Assembly (NCBI GenBank): GCA_947095535.1
Contig: OX352773.1
Coordinates: forward strand, 266,530,515 to 266,594,514
DNA from: Poecilobothrus nobilitatus
Taxonomy: Eukaryota > Arthropoda > Insecta > Diptera > Dolichopodidae
Length of the DNA stretch: 64,000 bases
Direction: 5' to 3'
Part shown: positions 36,836 through 47,792 of the stretch, one piece after another
How positions within the stretch are numbered: the stretch's first letter is position 1
How the letters are laid out: each line of letters opens with the position of its first letter
Made by a program: the position numbers and the translations under genes
Notes under the pieces: model-generated
Seen by the model: the letters and a program-made list of their open reading frames with translations, nothing else
Told to the model about the DNA's origin: nothing
The model's database searches: none

Positions 36836-39800
36836 TTACTTATTTAAACGTCTTGTCGCTCTGCGTATTGGTCTATCAGTTGGACCGGTAGGACTATAAA
36901 GGTTAGATGGATTTCCATTATTGTTGCCTGTTGCTCCAAAAATTTTACTATTTGTACCAATATTTCCAGTAAAATTAAAAGCTGCTGGTTTGTTATCAAC
37001 ATGTGGTGTAGGCGTTGAATTGTTACCTCCGAAAGGAAATAGATTGTTTGTCGAAGCATTCGGAATATTATTAGATCCGCCAAATGAAAATGCTGAACTG
37101 TTTTTAATTTTAATTACTGCGTTATTATTTACATTGTTTGATGTTTGACCAAATGTGAATTTATCAGAAGCACTGTTACTTGGATTATTGTTACCGAATA
37201 CATTAGTATTTGTGTTTAAATTATCATTAGTTTTAAATGTATTTGTTTGATTATTTACAAATGTATTTGAAGTGGTATTTTGGGGGTTACCACCAAAGGA
37301 ATTTGGTGCGTTACTAGAAACATTACTACCAAATATATTAGATGAAGTGTTTGATGTTGTATTGCCAAACGCGTTTGATTTAGTGTCAGTCTTATTATTA
37401 CCAAAAGTATTTAATGACGAACTGTTTTTTCCTCCGAAAGCAAAAGTTGCAGTAGAGTTGTTATTTCCATTCAATTGTTGATTATTCTGTGTGTTTGAGT
37501 TACCAAATGGAAAAACATTATTATTTGAGTTCAAATTTGTATTAGAATTCAAATTTATATTATTTTCTGAGGAATCGTTATTAAGATTAAATGTTGCTCC
37601 AGATTTTAACAACGATGTATCACTGGATGAACCAAAAATTGGAGATGTTTTATTATCTGAAATTGCACTCTGACTACTTATTGTGTTTGAAATATTGTTT
37701 CCAAAAACATTTTTTGATGGAGATGCTTCGGCATTGGTTGTTGCATTGCCCCCAAATAAAAATGTATTATTTGAAACATTTACTGATTGTGGATTAAATG
37801 TATTTGATCCAAAAACTGAAATTTTTTGTTTTGAAATATCCTGACTTTTAAAGGAAAATGCATTCGGTGGTGAAGTTTTTGTACCTCCAAACTGGAATAA
37901 ATTATTCTGACTGATTGGAGTAGTTGTATTCGCATGAAATTTATCAGTTTTAATTGAATCTTTTGAAGTAAAGGTATTTGCATGTTGATTGTTTGCTCCT
38001 TGATTATTTTGCTCGTTGGAATTAAAATTAATACCTGATGAAGTTATAGCTTGATTTGAATTAAGTTGATTATTATTTCCATTAGAGGTTACGTTTCCGA
38101 AATCAAAAACAGGAGTTGGTTTATTTGCAGATGAAGGAAACGAAAATGTTGAATTAGTTTGCACTAAAAATAAAAAGCTTTTAGTTTAATTTACAAATTA
38201 AAATAAGACAAAGTAATATACCAGGCTGTTGAGAGGAAGTGAAAATGTTAGAATTATCTTGAACTTGATTATTTCCAAAAGTGAATGTTGAATTCGACTG
38301 ATTAAGAGATCCAGAATTCTGTGTATTTTCATTAATCACTGGCGTTTTATTAGCTGTTGCAAATGAAAAATCTGTTTTCGAGCTTTGAGATAAAAGATTT
38401 ATCGATGCAGTAACAGGATTTGAATCTTTTACTTGATTTGACTTAGAAAATTGAAAAAGAGTTGAATTGTTTTCAAACGTAGGTAATTTATTTCCAAAAG
38501 CAAATCCCCCAGGCTTAGAACCGTTAATTGTTTGTTGATTTTGTTGACTAATTTGTTCACCACCACTAACATCAATCTTATTAGTATAATCACAAGTAGA
38601 ATTAATTACAAAGTTACTTGATGTCTTTGAACCAAGTTGATTGTTTTGATTATTGCCAAAGTTTGAATCAATTTCAATCTTTGAATTTAAATTTGTGCTT
38701 TGTGGTTTTAATAGCTTAATATCGTTTTGATTTTTCACAGTTTGAATACTAGTTGGATCAGAATTAAATGATTTAAAACTTCCAGATACAAAATTAGAAA
38801 CAACACTAGCACTTGTTGAAACCGAGGGGAAAAGATTTTTTTTATTCTTGTCATCTGCTGATACTGTTGATATCGTATTTTGAATACTATTTTTATTGAA
38901 AATTATGGCAGAAGTTTGTGTAGTTGCAGGATTAAAGATTAATGTAGAAGAAACTTTTGGATCTTGTTTTGAAGTATTAACTTCAATATTATTTTCACTT
39001 AAATTGTTAGTCGTAGATTTTGTGATATCTTTTGATTCTTCTTGCTGATTTACTGAAATCGGACTTCTAGCATTTTGTTGCTCTAAAGGAAATTTAAAAC
39101 CACCTAAAATATATTTTTAAAATATTTTTTTTTCGTTTTTAATTCATTCTTACCAATTTGTTTATTCTGCTCAGATTTATTTGTTTCTTTTTTATCAGAA
39201 ATAATTGTTTCACTATTATTTTTAGTTATATTTTTGATCTTGTCTGCATCATTTGTATTATTATTTGAACTCAAAAAATAAGATTTTGGTTTCTCTTCTT
39301 CTTTTTTACTATTTTCATTAATTTGTAATTTAGTGTTCTCTATATTACTGTCAACTTCATCTTGATCTTCATTTAGATCACCTCTTAGTCCACTCAGCAT
39401 CAAAGCCAATTTCGTTTTTTGTGTTTTTTCTATCATAGCATTTTTGATAAAGCTTATACCATTATTTGATTGATCACTTTTCGGTTTAATAAACGATATT
39501 TTCGGAATTTCATCGCCATCATCATCACTTTGAACTAAAGCAGTATTGGAAGCTTGAGAAACTTCATATTTTTTGTTAAATAAAGTCAATTTAGGTTTTT
39601 CATTTACTGAATCTACTGGATATAAGTTACTTTTAATAATTGGTTCTGAAGTCGTTCTAAATGGTTCTACAACTTTTGTCGTATTGTATACATTAGTTGC
39701 TGTACTAGTTGATAAGGAAGATGTAATGTTTGTTGTGTTCTTAACGCTCTCAGCAAGATGTAAATTATTACCAACAAGAAAACTGTTGCCAATATCACAC

Positions 39801-41088
39801 CTTTGCTTTTGCTTTGGTTGAGAATTAAATGATGTTTCGTTTGATACTGGTGTCGGGGTTCTTGATAAATTTTGTTCTGAATACTTTCTTTTGGGTGTTA
39901 ATAATGACAAACTTGAGCTTATGGAACTTGTAAATTCATTATTTATTTTACGTGGTTTTATAATGGTATTGTTTTGTCTATTATTAGGTATTTTTGCCGT
40001 AGGTGATACTGAAGGAGATGTTAGCTCCCTATGCCTTTTTGTAGCACTTTTAATATTTACATTATTTGAATTTAAAGAATTTTGATGAGTTGTCAGTAAT
40101 GCTAGAGGACCCGTTAGATTAGATGTTTGTTCACAATTAGGTTCTTTACAATATTTTTTTATACTGTCGTTGCAATCTAGTTCCTAAAAAATATTATATA
40201 GTAGTTATTATTATTAAAAAAGAAAATAATTTACATCACTATTTATCCTTTTCCTTGATATCTCTTTTAATGCTTCTAGAACACTTCTAGTAGGAGCAGT
40301 TTCATTATCAACGGCAGGGTGTAATATAGGACGATTTTCCCGCGAAATGTCATTTTCAGTTTGTTTTAAACCAAGACTTATAGTTGGAATCATTGATCCT
40401 GTTCGCAAAATACTAGATCTTGAATTTGCTTGGAACACCGATTTATCTAAATTTATTTAAATTGTGTATAAATATACAAATATATTAATATATAATATTT
40501 CTATTTCTATTTAATATATATATATATATATATATTACAAACCTGGAGGAGCTATTCTGACTATTGAAACATTATTTCTGTTTCTGCAAAGTTTATATGG
40601 AATTTCATTTTTTTTCAAATGAACAACTGGAAATTGTCCCGGCTTGTTATATAAATTGTTAAATGATGAGCTTCTGTTTAGCTTCATACTATTTTCATAA
40701 TATTTCACTATTCGAGATGTTAATCCTTGACTTTGGACATCAGTGTAAATCCTAAAGGGTAGAATATATTATATATTTTAAAGCTTTTTTAGAATTTGTT
40801 GTTTTTTACCTTGGATCCAGTTTTTGAAGTGAACTATTAAAACAAGATTTTTTTGAAATATCATTTAAATTTCTGGAATGATTCAAATTTTCTACAGATT
40901 TAACGGGTGAATGTATTCCACCCCATGGAAATTTTTGTTGTAAGCTGCAAACAAATTATTTAATATTTAGTATTAAAAAAATATACGTTTATATATTACC
41001 CTCCAATATGAGTTGATTCAGCAATTGGACCTGACAAATTTGAAGTACTTAAACTTAAACGCCCATTTAAAGAGTTTCTGTTATTCAT
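36836..41088 (-). CDS. FG-repeat nucleoporin, POM121/Nup153 type
   Basis: Model: exons 41088-41000, 40944-40810, 40751-40543, 40446-40235, 40183-39154, 39103-38222, 38163-36836; all six junctions keep phase, giving 1294 residues. FG nucleoporins line the nuclear pore channel and bind transport receptors. Residues 1-215 are basic and Ser/Asn-rich with a weakly conserved APTRSVLEALKEISRKRI segment. Residues 216-558 are acidic and charged with KPKLTLFNKKY and EIPKISFIK. From about 559 to 1270 FG motifs (GGFKFP, FAFGN, FTFGN, FLFGG, FAFGG, FSFGG, FPFGG, VFGNN) are spaced by Asn/Ser/Thr linkers. The chain ends in a basic RPIRRATRRLNK tail, as in POM121 and Nup153. No Nup153-type C2C2 zinc fingers and no obvious membrane segment are seen, so a soluble POM121-like protein is the better guess. 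The start Met follows AT-rich DNA and is the first in frame. Confidence 0.82.
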
Positions 41089-41929
41089 TTTTAAATTCTA
41101 ATCAATTCAATAAAATATTCCTTTGAAATAATTTTTGTAGAATGCAAACATCGACTTTTTAATTATTAATCCTAAATTCTAATATATTTTTCTAATTTTG
41201 GCTATGGCGTGCTCTTTTGAAAATTGAAAACAAAGATGACATACAATGGACATACAGCTATAGTAGACTGTCAAATGACAGTTGTATGTCAAATGACAGT
41301 TGGAATTTGACTGTTTTTGGGTGCGTTAATGCGGTATCTACAACCAACGCTCTCATTAGGTTCTGTTATTCCAGTCTACAAAAGAGTGTCCGGAACACAA
41401 ATGTAACTAAACTAACAAGAACTAAAAATAAAATTAAAAATTATAATAAAAATTATATTTTATAATAATTATAGTTATTTATTTAATAAAATTATATTTT
41501 ATTTATTATTTATTTATCTTCATTGAAGCTTATAGCACAATATAAATATAATAAGATTTCAAATAGAAAAATTAAACCAAACAAAATATCTTTATACACA
41601 GCTTTTTAACTGGTGCATGTGTTAAAATTTCAATAATTGGGAGAACCTGATGACATTTTTGTATGCATCGCATCGCACGACGACCAAATTACAATGTTAT
41701 ATCTTAGAAGGGAGATCACGTGGGCATTTATAATTAATCTTACTGTGTGTGGTGCTATTTTTAAGTCTGCTCTACGGATAACTGCAATAAGCGGCAGTAA
41801 AAAAATTCTTAAAAAAATTAAATCTCTTACGAATCACCCCACATTCCCAAGGTTTTTGAAATTATAGGTAATTAAATACATTTTATATATATTTATAAAA
41901 AAATATTTTTGAGCTTTTAAAATATTGAT
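41089..41929. other. 5' flank of the nucleoporin gene, no other gene assigned
   Basis: TGTCAAATGACAGTTG is tandemly repeated at about 41267-41302. A plus-strand frame at 41637-41867 has a non-random-looking start (GEPDDIFVCIASHDDQITM) but no family I recognise and no supporting exon structure. Confidence 0.4.
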
Positions 41930-42770
41930 ATGAGCTTTTCAAGGTTACGAGCTAACTCAACAATCAATTATGATTACGTCCTTAACGAACAACTTATTAA
42001 AAGAACAGATCGTATTTCTGATTTGGGACTAATCCTTGATAGTAGATTTCAAGAGTCACTACAAATCAATAATAAATAAAGCTAACTCAACTCTTGAATT
42101 TATTATGCGTTGGTCAAAAGAGTTTTCTTATCCCTATATCACTAAGCAACTTTTTACTACTTATATAAGACCTATACTTGAATACTGGAGCCAATTGTGG
42201 TCTCCATATCGTGATATAGATATTTCGGTATAAAAAAAATTTCTTCGTTTCGCTTTACGCAACCTTGCTTGGGCTGATCCTATACGCCATCCTCCATATG
42301 AAGCTAGACCTTCTTTAATTAATTTGAACTCCTTTTGATTGTTCGCGTTGATACCAACTCCCTCTCTATTCGCGAAAAAAATGAGGTTTAGAGAAAATCT
42401 GAATAATTTGAGATCGGTCGAGCTATTTAATATGTTACACCATTCTACAGACTATGGCAAATTTGAGCCTATTTCGCGTATTTTAAGAGAGACTAACTCA
42501 AGGTCTGCATGATTAGTCTATCATTTTTAATCTAACTTGCATGTTAGTTTCTTTGTTTTTTCTTGTTTCTTATTACCATTACCATCTTGTTTCTTATTAC
42601 TAACAGTGGTAATGACCAATTATATATCTAAGTATCATCATTTACTTACATACTATACTAATGTACTAACATACTAACCCTTGTAAATGATGGCTTTTTC
42701 AGTTAATTGTGATAGTTCACTAAATGAACAACATAACTGATACTTGGTTTAAGCAAATGTGTGATACATA
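41930..42770 (+). mobile_element. Non-LTR retrotransposon, 3' part of reverse transcriptase and 3' UTR
   Basis: With one frameshift near 42045 the translation reads YDYVLNEQLIKRTDRISDLG, then KSIINKANSTLEFIMRWSKEF, then LFTTYIRPILEYWSQLWSPY, FLRFALRNLAWADP and a C-terminus DYGKFEPISRILRETN. This is the conserved thumb-to-C-terminus region of Jockey/I-type LINE reverse transcriptases. Several stops break it (about 42231, 42339). A 3' untranslated part follows 42510. An inverted second copy of the last portion lies at 51060-51710. Confidence 0.85.
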
Positions 42771-43383
42771 AATGAATTTAAATATGAATTTGAACTGTGG
42801 CAATATTTATTTATTTCAAACAAATAATCGAGTCTTCTAAAAAAAATTTAATTTTAAGTTCAATTGAACGATTTCGTTTTCAAATTATATGTTATATTAA
42901 TTAATGTACGCATAAACTTTAACTCAAAGTAAGAAACTGTAACTACTGTCAATGACCATTATTACACCGTATTATTTACGAGTATACGACTTTATTCATT
43001 TCCTATTCATACCCTTCCAATCACCCTCTCTTTCTATTCTATAAACTAGAAAGCTTTTTTTAAAAAAGAGCTTTACGTGTTGTAACTTTCGAACACTTTT
43101 GAATACACAATTTTAGGTTTGTATTAGGATTCTTTGTTGTTAAATACAAATGCATAAGCAAATAAAAAATTTTTTTATGTAAAGCAATTTTTTTATATAA
43201 TGTCACGAAATATATTAATGTTTCCTTCTCGAAAATGTTTTTAAAATAAAATTTCCATGCACACTTCAAACGTACAACTGCTATAAAGAATACAAATCTA
43301 ATAACGATTAACGAGCTGTTGTTCTTATGACGTTGTTACAGTGTAATAATGGGTAATGAACATAGAACATATATAGTGTAATA
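42771..43383. other. AT-rich intergenic DNA between two retroelement remnants
   Basis: No gene recognised; the minus-strand frame 43060-43269 is Lys/Phe-rich background. Confidence 0.4.
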
Positions 43384-43499
43384 CAGCTGAGTAATCAACG
43401 GAAATTAATGATTCACCAAACTGAAGTTTAGTCAAATATGAATAATAAATGACTTAATGGATGCCCTATACTCCTCATTGTAGTAGCAAGGAAAAAAAA
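43384..43499 (+). mobile_element. 5'-truncated copy of the 17.1 kb SINE
   Basis: The stretch matches 17464-17579 closely: AATCAACGG, GATTCAC(C/G)AAACTGAA, TTTAGTCAAATATGA, TAATAAATGACTTA(A/G)TGGATG, CCCTATACTCCTCATTG, GCAAGGAAAAAAAA. The tRNA-like head is missing. It establishes the 3' boundary and A tail of the SINE family. Confidence 0.85.
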
Positions 43500-43895
43500 T
43501 ACCGAGAATCACATCAATTATCAGGCCATGAAGTGCAGAGAGTAAAAGCTTTAATAAGGGGTCAGCTTTTAACAAATTTATACGTAGTCTTATGTAAAAA
43601 AATAAGGGGCCAACTATAAATCTTGAAATAACCCAAAAACCATTTACCTACTTTATTCAATTCAATTCAAAGAAAAAATTAAAGTCGCATCTTTTTTACA
43701 TAATTCATTAAAGAAAAATATTTTAAAATATAATGTTTTCATTCATAAATATGCATTTAAAAAATTGTCTTCCTTTAAATTTTCTATTTTAAAAGCTTCT
43801 TATGATAAATTGCCTCAATATCACAATAACGAGACTCACCATTAATTACTGGTCTTGCTATATACTAAATACTAATAAAACTGCGTTCAATATGC

Positions 43896-44900
43896 ATCGG
43901 GATCAGTGCTGCCACTTTAGTACAATTGTACTGAATCTACTCCAGTTTTCATCTTTAAAAAATCTACTCCGCACCTTAGCATTTGCTGTACTTTGCTGTA
44001 CTTCGATAATACATTTGCTGTACTTCGAACTGTTCTGAAAAATTGCTTCAAGTGAAAAGAAATTATTTATAATTTTTTATTACCTTGTGCAAAAAGTTAA
44101 AAAAAAGATTTAATATTGAAAATGAAAAGATGAATTTGCTTCAGTATTTAAATTTAATTGAAATATCCCAAGATAAATTATCTGATACATCCACATTTTT
44201 TAAAGCATTTCCTTTTACGGCATGCGATATTGAAAAATTAAATTCCTAATGCTGTGCACTAATTGGTGAAAGTGAACTACAATCATTCCTCCTATAACGA
44301 CATTTTTGGGACCGAAAAATCACGTCGTTGTATGAATTGTCGTACTATGGGTAAATTGTTACTATGAAAATAAAAGTAAAAGCTAAAAATAATTGGGTTA
44401 TTTGCAAAAAACAAAACTAATAAAGAAACTTCATATGGACATAATAAACTTAAACTTCATATAAACAAATGGACAAAATTAATATATCACTTCATTATAA
44501 TTTCAATTTTTTTTTAATTATGTATTTGTTTTTTTTTTCAAAAATGGTTGTTTTTATATGTCGCTAAGCTAAGTAGGAGAAAAATGTCGCTAAGCTAAAA
44601 AAAAAAGTCATAAAATATTTTTTGTCGTTATACGAGGAATGACTGTAATTAAAAAATGTCAAGATAAAGATATAAATAAAATTTTGGTTAAATTTGAAAA
44701 AAGTTCAAAATTTTTTGAGAGAATTAATATTTGATGATGATTTAGCAGATTATATGTTGAGCTTGTGCGCCCTTCCACATAGTAGCGCAATAGCAAAGCG
44801 AATTTGTTCAAAAATAAATAATCTAAAAACAAAAAAACTATATTATCTAACGAAATTTAGTACAATTTTAGAAGAAAGAAGTGACAGCACTGATCGGGAT
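43896..44900 (+). mobile_element. Internally deleted hAT transposon with perfect 8-bp target duplication
   Basis: The element 43904-44892 is flanked by identical 8-bp ATCGGGAT at 43896-43903 and 44893-44900. The ends are CAGTGCTGCCACTTTAG and, on the other strand, CAGTGCTGTCACTTCTT. On the plus strand 44694-44880 encodes a hAT C-terminal dimerisation region (FDDDLADYMLSLCALPHSS, then AIAKRICSKINNLKTKK). Upstream coding is broken. A 366-bp MITE is nested within (44280-44645). The 8-bp duplication, TIR beginning CAG and dimerisation motif agree on hAT. Confidence 0.92.
44278..44647. mobile_element. pogo-like MITE nested in the hAT element
   Basis: Ends CAATCATTCCTCCTATAACG (44280 on) and, on the other strand from 44645, CAGTCATTCCTCGTATAACG, agree over 23 bases with two mismatches. 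TA dinucleotides flank both sides (44278-44279, 44646-44647), the target duplication of Tc1/mariner/pogo elements. The interior (366 bp total) has no coding frame; TGTCGCTAAGCTAA is repeated at about 44560 and 44585. Insertion inside the hAT at 43904-44892 dates it as younger than that copy. Confidence 0.85.
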
Positions 44901-45119
44901 GCATGCACGTATAGACGCAGTGACTGACGTTAGGTGTACATATATAAATTTCTACGCCGTACGCTGTTATGCGTTTAGTCAAAAATTAAATGTCATATTA
45001 GTTGAAATCGGAAATGTTTTTTTATTATTATTATTATGTAAAGTAAATAAAATCAAAAAATTAAATTAATTGTACACCCTTACGTACATATTTAATTATT
45101 TTATTTTTATATACCCATT

Positions 45120-45890
45120 ATGAATTATTTGAGACGATACCCTCAATATTTGATTTTATGTTCCAGTCCTTTAATAGAACATCCAACAGCTGACAAAATT
45201 ACTTCACCCCGAACTATTGAGGAATTTGAAAAGAGAAAAGTTTCTTCCGAAACAGGATGGGATCGAGTGAAAAGAATATTTAAGTTAGATGAACATGGAG
45301 CTATGTCCAGCGAACTAAATTCTATTCATCAAGCTGGTTTTTTAGGATTTTTCATTGGAGCAATATATGGTGGTGTACTTCAATCAAGAATAGGTTACAT
45401 TAATTTTATGGAAAATAATGAAGCAACGCAATTTAAGTCTCATTTAGATGCTAAAAAAAAACTTCAAGATCAATTTACGGTTAATTTTGCCAAAGGAGGG
45501 TTTAAATGGGGTTGGCGTGTTGGTTTGTTTACAACATCTTATGTAGGAATTATAACTTTAATATCCGCATATAGAGAAAAATCATCAATTTATGAATATT
45601 TGATAGCAGGATTAACAACAGGGGCGCTTTTCAAACTGAATTTAGGACTTCGAGGAATAGCCGCCGGCGGGATCGTTGGTTGTACTTTAGGTGGTGTAGC
45701 TGGCGTTATTTCATTACTTTTATTGAAAGCATCCGGAACTACAATGGAAGAAGTACGATATTGGCAATATAAGTGGAAATTGGATAGAGATGATTCCGTT
45801 AGGTCAGCTATAAAAACACTGGATCCTGAAAATAAATTACTTCAAAATCATGATGAGCAAATTAGCAATAATATTAAGGATATTAAGTGA
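45120..45890 (+). CDS. TIMMDC1: Complex I assembly factor TIMMDC1 (Tim17-domain protein)
   Basis: Single exon, 256 residues. TIMMDC1 is a multipass inner-membrane protein of mitochondria that helps assemble the membrane arm of NADH dehydrogenase (complex I). It belongs to the Tim17/Tim22/Tim23 superfamily. Visible: an amphipathic N-terminal part with the family phrase TGWDRVKRIFKLDEHG (45-60), then four hydrophobic helices, about 71-88 (QAGFLGFFIGAIYGGVLQS), 127-150 (GGFKWGWRVGLFTTSYVGII), 158-178 and 180-203 (GIAAGGIVGCTLGGVAGV), the last three rich in small GxxxG-type spacings, as the family requires. The C-terminus is charged (EEVRYWQYKWKLDRDDS). The ATG is the first in frame and follows a stretch with stops. 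AATAAA comes 13 bases after the stop. It converges on MBD2/3. Confidence 0.92.
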   Translation: MNYLRRYPQYLILCSSPLIEHPTADKITSPRTIEEFEKRKVSSETGWDRVKRIFKLDEHGAMSSELNSIHQAGFLGFFIGAIYGGVLQSRIGYINFMENNEATQFKSHLDAKKKLQDQFTVNFAKGGFKWGWRVGLFTTSYVGIITLISAYREKSSIYEYLIAGLTTGALFKLNLGLRGIAAGGIVGCTLGGVAGVISLLLLKASGTTMEEVRYWQYKWKLDRDDSVRSAIKTLDPENKLLQNHDEQISNNIKDIK

Positions 45891-46113
45891 AAATATTTAT
45901 AAAAAAATAAATATGTAAAATTTACATCTAAATTTGTAATTTAATTATTAAAAAAATATTAAACATACTGATTGACAATACAAAATATTATCAAAATACA
46001 AAAACACTGAAATGTTTATAATTTTAGTTTACAAAGTAAAATTAAATGTTTAAATAGGTTTATGCATTAAATTTAGCTCTTGATCTAACTTGACCAATTT
46101 CTTATAATAATTA

Positions 46114-46815
46114 TTAACCTTTCAGCGCATCCTGTAATCTCCTACGAGCAGTTGTTACTCTGTCTTCTTGGCGTCTTATATCATCTTCTGAAACATTAAT
46201 AGCTTGCATTAGTGGTTGCTCTGGATTAATATATACCCCAGAATTTGTCAAAAGGACTTGACGATTTGCTGTTTGGCCAGTAACAGGTTGACTTGAGACA
46301 TGTAGAGCTGTAGCTACTGATTGTAGGACTGTCTGCTCGTATACATTTGGTCCCACTGCACGCATTCCTTTCGGCAATTCGATTCTACTGAATTCTTCTC
46401 CAGCAACGTTACAAGCCCGCATTCCTTCTAATCGCTTTTCCCAAAATAATTGTTTAGGTTTATCTTGATATTTTGAGTCATGTTTCACTTTGCTAGGCTC
46501 ATGGTTTTTAATTACTGTAACAGGTTGTTTAAAAATCGATGCTGTCTGACGTATTGGTGGAACTAAAGAAACGTCTGTTCTTATGCCTCGACTAAAATGG
46601 AAAAAAAATTTTTACTTCAAATCACTATATGTATATATTATGTACATATAACTTACCAAAATTTGGATGAAAATAAAAGAAATGTCTGATGTATAAACAT
46701 ATACAGCTTACCTGTAATAATACAAATCTGCTTTTGTATTGGGTGGAACAAAGGTTTTTGAGTTAGTTTCTTGTTTATTAGCAGATCTCCGTTCAATAGT
46801 TACACTTGAATTCAT
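46114..46815 (-). CDS. MBD-like: MBD2/3-like NuRD subunit lacking most of the methyl-CpG-binding domain
   Basis: Model: exon 1 46815-46712, exon 2 46591-46114; 193 residues. MBD2/3 proteins link the NuRD deacetylase/remodelling complex to chromatin. The N-terminus MNSSVTIERRS resembles the fly protein. The methyl-CpG-binding domain is reduced to a remnant, KADLYYYS (residues 28-35): the Trp/Arg-rich first strands and the KKFRSKPQLARYLG part present in relatives are absent, and the intron (46711-46592, 120 bp) has no room for a missing exon. From PPIRQTASIFKQPVTVIKNH on, the family is well conserved: KQLFWEKRLEGMRACNVAGE, LPKGMRAVGPNVYEQTVLQS, and the coiled coil DDIRRQEDRVTTARRRLQDA that pairs with GATAD2/p66. 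The protein could thus still join NuRD but probably not read methyl-CpG. Confidence 0.93.
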
Positions 46816-47165
46816 TATAAGTTGTTTAAAATTAAACGGAACTTTTTTATTAATAATTTAATTAATCTCATATATTTACTAATTATTCGGATTCAGAATT
46901 CAGTCAGATACTCAGATATGAAATATCCCAGGTAGCAAATTGTGGAGTCAAAATTTTAATATACATCGCATACGTTCATACAAGACTACCAATTACTGAC
47001 AGATCAGCATATAGGTGGGCTTGGTTTATACCACGTATCATACATATTAGTTATTACATATATACAAACAAAAAACTACACGAAAAACTACACTACATTT
47101 ATGTCACTTTTATCAAACTGTCAAATAGTTTAGCGTTCAGCTAGTTTGAACATTGCTTAAAGCTA
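46816..47165. other. 5' flank of MBD2/3
   Basis: No gene. Less AT-rich patches (ATACATCGCATACGTTCATAC) precede the Harbinger-like element. No promoter element can be assigned with confidence. Confidence 0.4.
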
Positions 47166-47792
47166 GTGACAGACGGTAAAATTTTCTTCAAAGAAATATC
47201 ATGAAATAAACGTCATTTAACTTTGATCGTTCCATGATATTTTTTTGACACTTTGTTTGATTTGTTTTTTGATCAAAGTTTTATCTAGTGCTAGACGGTA
47301 AAATAATTATATGGAATTGGAAAAAAAATTGTATGATGGATCGGAAAAAACTTTTAACTTTAGTTCTGAGTTTTTCTTCAATTATTAAAGTTTTAGCTAT
47401 TGCACCGCAAGTTTTAAAACAAAAAAAGAATAGAAAAAGGATTTGGTCGCGAAAATGGCTTATGCTTAGAGATTAGGAAGAGGCATTGGAAATTTAATTT
47501 TTAAAGAATTAAAAATTGAAGACACTGTTAGTTTTAAAAACTTTACCGGGATGAATATTGAAAATTTTATTGTTTTTATATATTATTTTATATTATATAT
47601 TTATTTTAAAACTGAAAAAACAACGCAAACTAAAAAATACAAACAATAGAATGTCAGATCACAACAAAGAAATATCATGAAATAGAAAATTTTCTATTTT
47701 CATATTTCTTTTATAAAAATTTTTAAACAATAAAATTTTTATTGACGTTCATTTCATGATATTTCTTTGAAGAAAATTTTACCGTCTGACAC
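47166..47792 (+). mobile_element. Harbinger-like element with 50-bp inverted repeats
   Basis: 47166-47215 and 47743-47792 are inverted repeats matching 48 of 50 bases, starting GTGACAGACGG / GTGTCAGACGG. The interior plus strand (47288-47590, one stop) encodes KKNRKRIWSRKWLMLRD, then in another frame GNLIFKELKIEDTVSFKNF, which resembles the N-terminal part of PIF/Harbinger (HARBI1-like) transposases. The catalytic part is gone. A copy of the terminal phrase, TAGTGCTAGACGGTAAAAT, lies internally at 47286. The 627-bp length marks it as a deletion derivative. Confidence 0.75.

Noticed and set aside
36844..37797. Several overlapping frames on both strands of the nucleoporin
   Set aside because: The minus-strand frame with FG repeats joins six other exons in phase; the rest are shadows.
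41637..41867. Protein-coding exon starting GEPDDIFVCIASHDD
   Set aside because: No recognisable family, no continuing exon with matching phase, and it abuts retrotransposon remnants.
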